The notes below the pieces were generated by a model. The model was not told the origin of the DNA and did no database searches. It was given only the letters and a program-made list of their open reading frames with translations. From NCBI GenBank assembly GCA_002449665.1, contig DJXH01000050.1, positions 1 to 34,269 on the forward strand: a stretch of DNA of 34,269 bases. The letters are read 5' to 3'. Position 1 is the stretch's first letter. Each line of letters opens with the position of its first letter. The DNA is from Bacteroidales bacterium UBA7009. GTDB lineage: Bacteria > Bacteroidota > Bacteroidia > Bacteroidales > Paludibacteraceae. Made by a program: the position numbers and the translations under genes. Of this stretch, positions 24,051-32,704 are shown piece by piece.

Positions 24051-24081
24051 TTGTCAACTACAGCAAAACTCCGTACCTTTG
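24051..24081 (+). promoter_or_regulatory. Promoter of eno
   Basis: TTG (24051-24053), a 20-nt spacer and TACCTTTG (24074-24081) match the consensus. The start codon is 53 bp downstream, after an AT-rich leader. Confidence 0.85.
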
Positions 24082-24133
24082 CACGATTTATTACACACAA
24101 TAATAATTATTTAGTTAAAAATTTGTATCAATT

Positions 24134-25441
24134 ATGTTTATTGAAAATGTACACGCGCGTGAGATTCTTGATTCACGCGGCAATCCTACCGTAGAAGTTG
24201 AAGTTACTCTCGAAAGCGGCATAGTAGGTCGCGCAAGCGTTCCGTCAGGTGCTTCTACAGGCGAAAATGAGGCTCTCGAACTCCGCGATGGTGACAAAGG
24301 TCGCTATCTTGGCAAAGGTGTTCTAAAAGCAGTGGAAAACGTAAATGAGATTATCGCTCCCGAACTTATCGGCTACAGTGCACTCGAGCAGCGCGCTATT
24401 GACGAGCATATGCTTGAACTTGACGGCACTCCCACCAAGTCCAAACTCGGAGCCAACGCCATCCTCGGCGTTAGTCTGGCAGTGGCACACGCCGCAGCAG
24501 CATACCTTGAGTTGCCCCTCTACCGCTATATAGGCGGTGCTAACGGACACGTACTGCCCGTACCGATGATGAACATCATCAACGGCGGCGCACACAGCGA
24601 TGCTCCTATTGCTTTCCAAGAGTTTATGATTCGTCCCGTAGGTGCTCCCACAGAGCGCGAGGCTATACGCATGGGTGCCGAGGTGTTCCACGCCCTTGCC
24701 AAACTGCTTAAAAAACGCGGACTGAGTACTGCCGTAGGTGACGAAGGCGGTTTTGCTCCTGCTCTCAACGGTATTGAAGATGCTCTTGAAAGCATTATGC
24801 AGGCTATCCGCGATGCCGGTTACGAACCCGGCAAGGATGTACGCATTGCTATGGACTGTGCAGCCAGCGAGTTTGCAGTGCAAGAGAACGGCGAATGGTA
24901 CTACGACTATCGCCAACTCAAAGACGGCAAGAAGAAAGACCCCAATGGCAAACGCCTTACCGCCGCTGAGCAGATTGACTACCTTGAGGAACTGATTACC
25001 AAGTATCCTATCGACAGCATCGAAGACGGACTGGACGAGAACGACTGGGACAACTGGGTACTGCTCACCAAACGTATCGGCGACCGCTGCCAACTCGTAG
25101 GTGATGACTTGTTCGTTACCAACGTCAAGTTCCTTGAGAAAGGTATTCAGATGGGTGCTGCCAACTCTATCCTTATCAAAGTCAATCAGATAGGTTCGCT
25201 CACCGAGACTCTTGATGCTATCGAGATGGCTCACCGCCATGGCTATACCACCGTTACCTCTCACCGTTCAGGCGAGACCGAGGACACCACTATTGCCGAC
25301 ATCGCAGTGGCTACCAACAGCGGTCAGATAAAGACCGGTTCGCTCAGCCGCACCGACCGTATGGCGAAATATAACCAACTGCTCCGCATCGAAGAGCAAC
25401 TCGGCAGTCGAGCACAATACGGCTATAAGAAAATAAGATAA
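24134..25441 (+). CDS. eno: Enolase (phosphopyruvate hydratase)
   Basis: The 435-residue glycolytic enzyme converts 2-phosphoglycerate to phosphoenolpyruvate with Mg2+. All family landmarks are present: AREILDSRGNPTVEVEV at the start, the flexible loop GASTGENEALELRD, GDEGGFAP, the metal ligand in VGDDLFVTN, the signature ILIKVNQIGSLTE with the catalytic Lys, and SHRSGETED. The length is normal. It has its own strong promoter and high codon regularity, as expected for a highly expressed gene. The PrsW-family gene follows after 3 bp. Confidence 0.98.
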   Translation: MFIENVHAREILDSRGNPTVEVEVTLESGIVGRASVPSGASTGENEALELRDGDKGRYLGKGVLKAVENVNEIIAPELIGYSALEQRAIDEHMLELDGTPTKSKLGANAILGVSLAVAHAAAAYLELPLYRYIGGANGHVLPVPMMNIINGGAHSDAPIAFQEFMIRPVGAPTEREAIRMGAEVFHALAKLLKKRGLSTAVGDEGGFAPALNGIEDALESIMQAIRDAGYEPGKDVRIAMDCAASEFAVQENGEWYYDYRQLKDGKKKDPNGKRLTAAEQIDYLEELITKYPIDSIEDGLDENDWDNWVLLTKRIGDRCQLVGDDLFVTNVKFLEKGIQMGAANSILIKVNQIGSLTETLDAIEMAHRHGYTTVTSHRSGETEDTTIADIAVATNSGQIKTGSLSRTDRMAKYNQLLRIEEQLGSRAQYGYKKIR

Positions 25442-25444
25442 GCA

Positions 25445-26170
25445 ATGGAAGAGGCTAATCCTTACATTGTCTTTGCCGCAGCCATACTGCCTGCATTAGT
25501 GCTGTTTACTTATATTTACATTAAAGATAAGTATCAACGCGAGCCTTTGAGCCAACTGCTCAAAGGCGTTTTCTATGGTTTCCTGTCCACTTTTATCGCT
25601 ATAGCAGTCGAACTCACTCTGTCCACTTTGGGCATTGTGGCAAACGAGCCGCAGACATACATAGGGGCGATATGGAAAGCATTTGCCGGAGCGGCAGTGC
25701 CGGAAGAGTGTGCCAAACTGCTGATGTTGTGGCTGCTGCTGAGAAGAAACAAGTATTTTGACGAGCGATTTGACGGCATCGTCTATGCCGCTTGCGTAGG
25801 TCTTGGCTTTGCCGTAACGGAGAACATAGAATACTTGTTTGCTGACCTCGCAGACTGGAAATCAGTGGCTGTCGGAAGAGCCATCTTTGCCGTACCCGCA
25901 CATTTCTTCTTTGCCGTGGCTATGGGATATTTCTATTCTCTTGTGGCTTTCGGTGAGGACAACTGGCACAACCGTGTACGCATACTATGGGTACCCGTCA
26001 TGCTACATACCGTTTATGACGGTTTGCTCTTTATGGGAAATGTGAGTGATGTACTTGCAGGCGTCATTCTTATCGTTTTCTATATTTTCTGCTACCGTAT
26101 GTGGAAAAGAGGGCGCAAACGCATAAAGACACACCTCGAAGCAGACAGAGAAAAGATGATGTTCACTTAA
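25445..26170 (+). CDS. PrsW-family intramembrane protease
   Basis: The 241-residue membrane protein has about seven hydrophobic segments. It carries the glutamic-type protease signature of PrsW/CAAX-related enzymes: VPEECAK (Glu87, Glu88, Lys91), FAVTENIEY (Glu126, Glu129), PAHFFFAVAMG (His153) and LHTVYDGLLF (His188, Asp192). In Bacillus, PrsW cleaves an anti-sigma factor; the substrate here is unknown. It is 3 bp after eno and shares its promoter. A strong terminator lies 52 bp after its stop. The C-terminal ~25 residues are basic and cytoplasmic. Confidence 0.88.
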   Translation: MEEANPYIVFAAAILPALVLFTYIYIKDKYQREPLSQLLKGVFYGFLSTFIAIAVELTLSTLGIVANEPQTYIGAIWKAFAGAAVPEECAKLLMLWLLLRRNKYFDERFDGIVYAACVGLGFAVTENIEYLFADLADWKSVAVGRAIFAVPAHFFFAVAMGYFYSLVAFGEDNWHNRVRILWVPVMLHTVYDGLLFMGNVSDVLAGVILIVFYIFCYRMWKRGRKRIKTHLEADREKMMFT

Positions 26171-26221
26171 AGCAGTATTTGCTAAATTATTTGCGATACA
26201 TACCAAAATGCTAAATGTATA

Positions 26222-26258
26222 GATTTTCCCCCGCAGCATTGTGCTGCGGGGGAAAATC
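26222..26258. terminator. Strong bidirectional terminator
   Basis: A perfect 17-bp stem (GATTTTCCCCCGCAGCA and its complement) with a TTG loop. T4 and A4 runs flank a GC-rich core, so it works on both strands. It separates the eno unit from the converging glycosyltransferase remnant. Confidence 0.9.
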
Positions 26259-26276
26259 ATTTCATATCTGCCCTTT

Positions 26277-26970
26277 CTAATGCCTTCTTTTCCACGAACG
26301 CAACTTGCAAAAAAGGAAGAATAGCCATCTGTGCTGTGAGCAGAGGCGTTTGAAAGAACTGATGCCGGTGCAGTGTTTGCCATACATTTGAGCCGTTTCA
26401 AACTGCCCGAGGTCAAACGCCTTGGCACACAAACGCCCATTGACATTCAAGATGTGCTTTCATAAAATCAGCACGATACATAATGGTGGCATTACAGAAA
26501 TGACACCCGCTATACATATATTCCTGAATATCAGTATGGTCAATCTCCACTGTGCACTCTTGTATCTCACCTGTAGAGCGATTGTGGGTGCGATGGTTGG
26601 TGATGAGGATGTTACAGTTAGGATGCGTGCGCATATAGTCCAACTGCAGTTGCAGTTTGTCGGGATTGTGCCAATAGTCGTCATTGTCACAGTTGCAGAT
26701 AAACTCACCGCGACAATCTTTGACACATTGCGCCCAGTTGGCACCCAATCCCATGTTCTTTTCACGCAGGAAGAGTCGGATGATGTCGGGGTGCTGCCGG
26801 CGATATTGCTCCAACACCTAACGAGTGTTGTCGGTGGAGCAATCGTCGCCGATGACAATCTCAATGTCCGCATCCACTTTCTGCGCGAGGATGCTTTCTA
26901 TCGTCTCTCCCACTGTATCGGCACGGTTGTATGACGGGATGATAACGGAGATAAGGGTTCTATTGTTCAT
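26277..26970 (-). pseudogene. Decayed family 2 glycosyltransferase
   Basis: From ATG 26970 the minus strand reads ISVIIPSYNRADTVGETI and IVIGDDCSTDNT, the GT2 nucleotide-sugar site. An in-frame TAG at 26820-26818 interrupts it. The frame then resumes VLEQYRRQHPD ... NCDNDDYW ... CHFCNATIMYRADFMKAH. Near 26460-26445 the frame changes, and the C-terminal end (CAKAFDLGQFETAQMYGKH ... RLCSQHRWLFF) follows in another frame to TAG at 26277. The middle third of the usual protein (~100 residues after ATIMYRA) is missing. The gene thus has a nonsense codon, an internal deletion and a frameshift, and is certainly inactive. Intact relatives build surface polysaccharides. Confidence 0.85.
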
Positions 26971-27045
26971 ACTTATGCTTTTTTTATCTGATGGTATCGG
27001 CTCGTGGAAGCACTAATAATACTATACGTCTTATTTTGCAGAAAA

Positions 27046-30000
27046 TCAGAACGGGTAGCCTATGCCGAAGTTAAGGCGGAGGGCATCAAGTGCGGAGGGG
27101 ATATTATAGTAGGTGGTAATAGGTTTGGATTTGTCGGGTTTGCCCTCTTTGTCATACTTATAGGTCTGATAGGGAGCGTGAATACCTACACCGAGGTCAA
27201 GGCGGACGACAAGTCCTTCTATATCAAGTCTGAGTCCGGCACCCGTACCGAGTGCTATCTGTCGTGCGAAATCCGAGTTGCCGTATACGCCATCTTTAAG
27301 GTCGGTGGGGATTTCGAGACGGGTGAGGTAGTCGGCATATCCGGCAGCCGTAAAGAGGTCAGCGGCGGAGTACCAGTTCCACACATTTCCGGCATCGACG
27401 AAGGCGGCACCGTAGAGTTTCCAGACGATGGGAAAACGCAGTTCGAGGTTGGCTTCAAGTTTGACATCTCCGGCGTGGAAGAAGTTTTGATTATATTTAG
27501 CCGAATAGAAATTTCCGGGACCGTAGGCATAAGGCGAGGAGGCACGCAGCGAGTTAGGACCGCCTGCATAGAATGCCTCCGAGAGAGGGGCAAAAGCCGA
27601 ATTACCGAGGGGTATATTAGAGCCGACAAAAAGTCGTGTGGCTATACTTACGTCTAACGGCAGATTGAACTTGTTGCGCAGTTCGGCAGAGAGTTTGACA
27701 TACTGGTTGAAAGATTGTTTGCCGAGCGGTTTGGAAAGGTCGTTCCATTTGTATCCGAAAGCGCAATAAAGTGCATTAAGCAGGTTGCCCGACTCTTTGA
27801 AGGTGAGGTCGAGCATAGTATTGACGTGCCGCTCGGAGCGGTAGTCGTTGTAGGTAAAGGTATATCCGATAGATGGTGAGAGTTCATCGCTTGCAAGCAC
27901 TTTGATAAGTTGGGGGTACTCGGCGGCTTTGTCGAGCAGGTTCTCCGCCTCGGCTTTCATACGGACTACGGAGAGGGAGAAAGGCGTGAAAGCGTGGGTG
28001 ATATACTGTGAGGAGCGGATAAAATAGGTGAACGAGCCTGACATCTTGTGTATGCCATAGCCGCCTGCGATGTTTTCATACTGGTAGCCAAGCATATATC
28101 GCGTATCACCGTCGGGTCTGCCGGTCGCGGCATCGGGGTTTCCGCCCCAGTGGAGGTAAGGGAAGACGAGTGAGGCGTTAAGTCCCATTTTGTAGGTATC
28201 GGTCTTTTTCGGGTCGGAGGGGTGGCGGTTGCGCAGTGCCCAGTAGTAGGCTCCATTACCTTTGAGCGTAACAGACTCGCCATGCCCGAGCAGGTTCTTG
28301 GTAGTATATTTGAGTGTTACGTCAGGACCGATGCTGTTATTGGAGCGATATGCCACACCCGCATCGGCAGAAAAACCGCGAGTGCGTGTGATACTGTCGC
28401 CACGGAAATACTCGCGGTGTCGCCATTCTTTGGTAGCGAGGACTCCAATTCCTGACTTATAGAGTTCGCCTTCGAGGATGTTGTTATAGTCGCGGCGGGA
28501 GAAGAGCCGCAGCATCACATTGCCATCGGAGGTGAGTTTGTAGTCGGCTGTCAGGTTAGTAAGCAGTCCGGTGGTATTGTTCACATCGGGATTGTCGGAA
28601 ATAGACGAGCCTATGGTAACTCGCAGTTTATCTTTGAAGAAAGACTTACTTACGGCGATGTTCATATCGTTGGTGCTGCCTGTAGTATGTCGTGTCTGTC
28701 CGCTGCTGATGTCAATGTCCACTATTTTGCCCATTTTGGAGTTTGCCATAGCGGCATTGATACGGCTGTTAACGATAGAGGAGAGGGCGTAGTCGTCTCT
28801 TTGGGCGGCGATGTTGCTTTCGCCGACATACATACCCGTGGCAAGCAGAGTGGCAGCCAAGCCTTCGCGTGTCTCCTCGTCAAGCGATGCCAGTTCGCGG
28901 GTGATAGTCTCGTCTTTGGGGGCTTCAAGGAAAAAGTTAAGGGCGTTAAGACCTATGGAGTCGAGAGTGCCGTTAACCCTCACGCCGGTGGTGAAATCGA
29001 CACGGCGGCTGTCTTCTCCTTCGGACTGCACATCCGCCTTCACTTTCTGCGAGGCGGAAACATCAAGCAGAGTCTCACCTAAAGCACCATGGAAAGTTAC
29101 GTTGCTGCCCGAATCGACTTGGAACGGCATCATAGGATAGGCTTTGGGGGAGAAACGGACGACACCGTCATCTATGTTAATCTGTCCGCCAAGGTTAAGA
29201 CTGCCGTCTGCCACACCATATTTGACATTGACCGTTCCGTGGGGTTTAACTTGTGCAAGGTTCTTCTTGTCTATAGGATAAGTAATATCGGTAGAGGGCA
29301 AGACGGTAACATCTACATCTGCAAGTATACTGTCAAGCGAGCCGGTTACTTTGCCGCGAATGTCGGTGGCAAGGTCGCCATAGACAGGTATAGGTCCGTC
29401 TTTAACCAACTTAACAGGCGCAAAACTGTCTGCAAGCAAGGTAACATTAAGCAGTTTGGTATTGAGGTCCAAATCGCCTGTAAGGGCAAGGTATGTACTA
29501 TCCACGCCGTAGATAGGCAGCCCGTTGAGGTTAATGCGGTTATGCTCCATTACGACCGGCGTTTCGCCTAAAGAGAGTTCCACCTCGTATGGCTTATAGC
29601 GTGCTGATACACCAAGGGGCAGGACTTCTGCGGAGAGGTCGAGATTAGCGGGCAGACCGTCTGCATTGGCTTTGGCTCGCACGGCACCTTTGAGGTCAAT
29701 ATCTACATTGCTAATGATACTATCAACTATACTTAGAGGCATGTCGTCCAAACTGACATCTGCTTGAATGGAGTTGGCATAACGGCGTGAAGGAGAGATA
29801 TTTATATCAATACGGCGGTTGCCGAGAGTGGTGGTGCCATATTCGGTATTGTCAAGCGCAAGATATCCCGTTCCGTTCAGTTCGTTGTTTACCCGCTGCA
29901 AGTCAAGGCGCAAGGCAGCATCGGTCTTCAGACCTCTAACCGACATCGCTCCATCGGTAATCTTGGTATCCGCTGTAAGCGAGAGAGCGGTTTGCCGGTC

Positions 30001-31857
30001 GGTCATCTTGATGTTCATTGCCGCCTTTGCAGCGGGCAGGCGCAGGGCTGTGCTGTCTTCCGGGTGTTCGATGACAGGGATGGAAGCATCTGCAGAAAGG
30101 ATGGTCTGAATGCTGTCGGAACGGAGAGCGAGAGACAGACGGTTCAGGTCAAGCCCGGTGCGCTCTATTATATGTTGAGCGGGACTGCCTTGGGTAAGCA
30201 AAACTTTCATATCCATAGGCGGGATTACCTCGCGGAGCGTGTCTAACACGGTGAGGTTAGAAAGCGAGGTGATAGAACGGATGACAGCCGTGTCGATTAC
30301 AATATTAAGCAGCGGCTGAATGCGCTCAACCAAAGTCAGCGCGTGCAAAGGACTTGTCAAGTCAACATTCAGACCGTCAGTTGTCAGACTGAGCGAGGTG
30401 GTGGTGTCGGTGGTAAAATCAAGACGGAGTTGTTCGGCGCGGAAATCCTCACCTGCCACATGTGCGCGGATATGGCTCATACGCGTATGATAGTCGGCTT
30501 GAATGTGCTCGGGCTTCATAAAGTCGGACACGGTGAAACGATGTTCGGTCTGCGCTTTCACCCGCATATCTGTTTGGTTTATAGCGACCGGCAGATGCAG
30601 CGTACCGTCTATGGTTTTGTTCCTTACGTCAGCATCAAGACGGATACCCGAAACATTTATATCATCGTAAATACAATCGGTGAGGTCAAGCAAGAGCCTG
30701 CTATTCATAGCATACGATTGCGGAGTCAGTCCCCTACCCTTTGCTCTCACCTTACCTGCCACGACCACGCGTTTTTCGTCTTTGAGGAACGGAGCGAGGT
30801 TAACACGCTCTATATCAACGTCCATGTCGTATTTCTCATCGTCAATATCGTAGTATCCTCTTGCACGCGCTTTGCTTCCGCGAAAGTCGGCATCGGCAAC
30901 GACATCTACGCGCATCGTCTCAAGATTGAGCGAAGTGGCTCTTATGTCGGCTGTCGCTCCCAACGAATCGGAACGGGCATGCAGACCTTGCGATGTAATA
31001 AGCGAATGAGCGAGATCGACACAGGCATCGCCGTAGATAGTGTCAAACGGCAGGCAGAGAGTGCCTTTGGAAAAAGTGAAATTCCCTGCATCAATCCGTC
31101 GGACATCATATAGGCTGCCACCGACATCCACGGTCGTATTAACAGCCAAAGAGCCGGTTTTGACATCAATCCCCGTAGGAGCAAGAGCAAAATGCACATC
31201 TTTGAGTTCGCCATCGGGAATGATAAACTTCATCCGTGTAGGCGTTGTGTCCTGTTCGGTAGTGTCGGGCTGTGTAGGACGAAGAGCGATGGCGATGTCG
31301 GCTCCGCTAAGCCTAAGACCTTGGAGGGGAAACTCCCCTTTGGAGATATTGAGAGCCGGACTGCTGACGTTCAGGCTCTTCACAATGGCATCTATACCAA
31401 CGGCACGGATAAGGCTGTCTGAATGGAAAACAGTGCGCTCTAAAAGGAGTTGTTCTACGGCAATAGGATTGGAGAGCAGGTCGCCCGGGATATTTTTGTT
31501 CTCTACTTTGGGTAGCAGTGCTTTAAGGCGCAAGGCTTGCACATAGAGCAGTGTATCTTGCCCGCGATGCCCGACAAAAAGGCTGTCTATCTCAATATGC
31601 ACAGGTAACTGCTCTTCGCCTTTATATGCACGATATAGCAGCATAGGCGAATGGTGGAAAGGCGAGAGATAGAGACGACCGAGGTCTATGTCCCAGTCGG
31701 TTTTTTCGTTTGCTATTGCAATGCCTTTCTCCTGCACCGACAAGCGCGCTGACGGCAAATAGACGACACACGCCACGGCAGCCACCAACAACAGCGCAAA
31801 CCCTATAATCACTCCCGTAAATATCAGCGGTACCTTCCAAAACAGAGACCTCTTCAT
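27046..31857 (-). CDS. TamB-like protein fused to an Omp85/TamA-like beta-barrel
   Basis: The protein has 1,603 residues. Residues ~4-33 are one inner-membrane anchor (KVPLIFTGVIIGFALLLVAA). Residues ~35-1145 are TamB-like: a long beta-rich periplasmic region, then the TamB_C/DUF490 end with GGQINIDDGVVRF, TATLLATGMY-like sequence, SKSFFKDKLRVTIG, YKLTSDGNVMLRLF and LEGELYKSGIGVLATKEW. From ~1155 to the terminal Phe is an Omp85-type barrel: KYTTKNLLGHGESVTLKG, LVFPYLHWGG, the L6-like AGGPNSLRAS (Arg kept), FVDAGNVW, LNFGIGYPF. No POTRA domain separates the two. In known systems TamB and its Omp85 partner are separate proteins. ATG 31857 follows GTG 31860; the preceding gene's stop is directly adjacent. 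The chain would span the periplasm and could move lipids or assemble surface proteins. Confidence 0.88.
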   Translation of the reverse strand: MKRSLFWKVPLIFTGVIIGFALLLVAAVACVVYLPSARLSVQEKGIAIANEKTDWDIDLGRLYLSPFHHSPMLLYRAYKGEEQLPVHIEIDSLFVGHRGQDTLLYVQALRLKALLPKVENKNIPGDLLSNPIAVEQLLLERTVFHSDSLIRAVGIDAIVKSLNVSSPALNISKGEFPLQGLRLSGADIAIALRPTQPDTTEQDTTPTRMKFIIPDGELKDVHFALAPTGIDVKTGSLAVNTTVDVGGSLYDVRRIDAGNFTFSKGTLCLPFDTIYGDACVDLAHSLITSQGLHARSDSLGATADIRATSLNLETMRVDVVADADFRGSKARARGYYDIDDEKYDMDVDIERVNLAPFLKDEKRVVVAGKVRAKGRGLTPQSYAMNSRLLLDLTDCIYDDINVSGIRLDADVRNKTIDGTLHLPVAINQTDMRVKAQTEHRFTVSDFMKPEHIQADYHTRMSHIRAHVAGEDFRAEQLRLDFTTDTTTSLSLTTDGLNVDLTSPLHALTLVERIQPLLNIVIDTAVIRSITSLSNLTVLDTLREVIPPMDMKVLLTQGSPAQHIIERTGLDLNRLSLALRSDSIQTILSADASIPVIEHPEDSTALRLPAAKAAMNIKMTDRQTALSLTADTKITDGAMSVRGLKTDAALRLDLQRVNNELNGTGYLALDNTEYGTTTLGNRRIDINISPSRRYANSIQADVSLDDMPLSIVDSIISNVDIDLKGAVRAKANADGLPANLDLSAEVLPLGVSARYKPYEVELSLGETPVVMEHNRINLNGLPIYGVDSTYLALTGDLDLNTKLLNVTLLADSFAPVKLVKDGPIPVYGDLATDIRGKVTGSLDSILADVDVTVLPSTDITYPIDKKNLAQVKPHGTVNVKYGVADGSLNLGGQINIDDGVVRFSPKAYPMMPFQVDSGSNVTFHGALGETLLDVSASQKVKADVQSEGEDSRRVDFTTGVRVNGTLDSIGLNALNFFLEAPKDETITRELASLDEETREGLAATLLATGMYVGESNIAAQRDDYALSSIVNSRINAAMANSKMGKIVDIDISSGQTRHTTGSTNDMNIAVSKSFFKDKLRVTIGSSISDNPDVNNTTGLLTNLTADYKLTSDGNVMLRLFSRRDYNNILEGELYKSGIGVLATKEWRHREYFRGDSITRTRGFSADAGVAYRSNNSIGPDVTLKYTTKNLLGHGESVTLKGNGAYYWALRNRHPSDPKKTDTYKMGLNASLVFPYLHWGGNPDAATGRPDGDTRYMLGYQYENIAGGYGIHKMSGSFTYFIRSSQYITHAFTPFSLSVVRMKAEAENLLDKAAEYPQLIKVLASDELSPSIGYTFTYNDYRSERHVNTMLDLTFKESGNLLNALYCAFGYKWNDLSKPLGKQSFNQYVKLSAELRNKFNLPLDVSIATRLFVGSNIPLGNSAFAPLSEAFYAGGPNSLRASSPYAYGPGNFYSAKYNQNFFHAGDVKLEANLELRFPIVWKLYGAAFVDAGNVWNWYSAADLFTAAGYADYLTRLEIPTDLKDGVYGNSDFARQIALGTGAGLRLDIEGLVVRLDLGVGIHAPYQTYKYDKEGKPDKSKPITTYYNIPSALDALRLNFGIGYPF

Positions 31858-31860
31858 CAC

Positions 31861-32694
31861 TTAAAAACTTTTCTGCACACCGAATTTAAGACCGTAAAGT
31901 CCCGGGGTAAACTGATTAGCAATCAGATTGCGCAATTTACCGGAGAAGATAATAACATCGTTGGTATGTTCGTTGTATTTCCCTAATTGGGGATCGGAAT
32001 AGCAGAAAGTGGTACCGCTGTAGCCGAGGCTGAGTATAGAGAAGAATATCTGGAAGGTGCTTTTGCGGTTAAACTGATAGGTTATCACCGGCGAGAGTTG
32101 CACGCCATAGGTAACGCTGTGCTTCAAGCCATCGTAGTCAGTACCCTTCACGTCTCCGTCCGTTACGCGCGGAAACTCCATACCTGCATATAGGTGTGCT
32201 TCAAGCCACACGCCCACTTTGCCGTTAAAAAGCGTTTTCAGTCTGTAACGCGCGTATGGCGTAACTTCCCACGAACCTGACTGAATACGAAGGTCTTTGG
32301 AGAAAGTGGTGTCAAGTACGGCTAGCGAGTAGTTGGTGGCTGTGTTGGAATATGTACCGCCTATACGCAAACCTATATGTGTACGCTCGTTCAGACGCCA
32401 ACCCAATTCGGGGGTCAGGGATACAGACCAGCCGTTCTCCTTGCGTATGGAGCGGGTATCGCCGTGGTAATAGATATCAAAATTATAGCCGTAGTAGAGT
32501 TTCTGTTTCCATAAGGGAAGGCTCTGTACGGTGGCGGGCTGAACGCTGTCTTGCGGAGAGTCGGCTGTTTTAGTCTCGCCTGCGATAGAGGCAACAGACA
32601 TCAGACCGTCGCCTATATGATCTTGCTGCGCCATCAACGGGGCGGCAAAGACTGCAAATAGAATGTACAAATATATCCTTTTCACATTATTCAT
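31861..32694 (-). CDS. Outer-membrane beta-barrel protein of unknown function
   Basis: The 277-residue protein has a Sec signal (YILFAVFAAPLMAQ). I chose ATG 32694 because the open frame further upstream overlaps the efflux gene and only this ATG gives a proper signal peptide. A ~45-residue linker leads into amphipathic strands (WSVSLTPELGWRL, THIGLRIGGTYSNT, WEVTPYARYRL, GVWLEAHLYAGMEFP, SVTYGVQLSPVITYQF). The protein ends with LYGLKFGVQKSF, an outer-membrane terminal Phe. It lies 10 bp after the efflux gene and directly before the TamB-Omp85 gene, so it may be an accessory to either. Confidence 0.8.
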   Translation of the reverse strand: MNNVKRIYLYILFAVFAAPLMAQQDHIGDGLMSVASIAGETKTADSPQDSVQPATVQSLPLWKQKLYYGYNFDIYYHGDTRSIRKENGWSVSLTPELGWRLNERTHIGLRIGGTYSNTATNYSLAVLDTTFSKDLRIQSGSWEVTPYARYRLKTLFNGKVGVWLEAHLYAGMEFPRVTDGDVKGTDYDGLKHSVTYGVQLSPVITYQFNRKSTFQIFFSILSLGYSGTTFCYSDPQLGKYNEHTNDVIIFSGKLRNLIANQFTPGLYGLKFGVQKSF

Positions 32695-32704
32695 TTTATT
32701 TAGT

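Noticed and set aside
24323..25264. 313-codon open frame antisense to enolase
   Set aside because: It is a codon-bias shadow of a highly conserved gene, with no signal or motif of its own.
27004..27657. Plus-strand open frames opposite the TamB-Omp85 gene
   Set aside because: They are rich in Val and Gly from the reverse complement of barrel codons and lie opposite clear Omp85 sequence.
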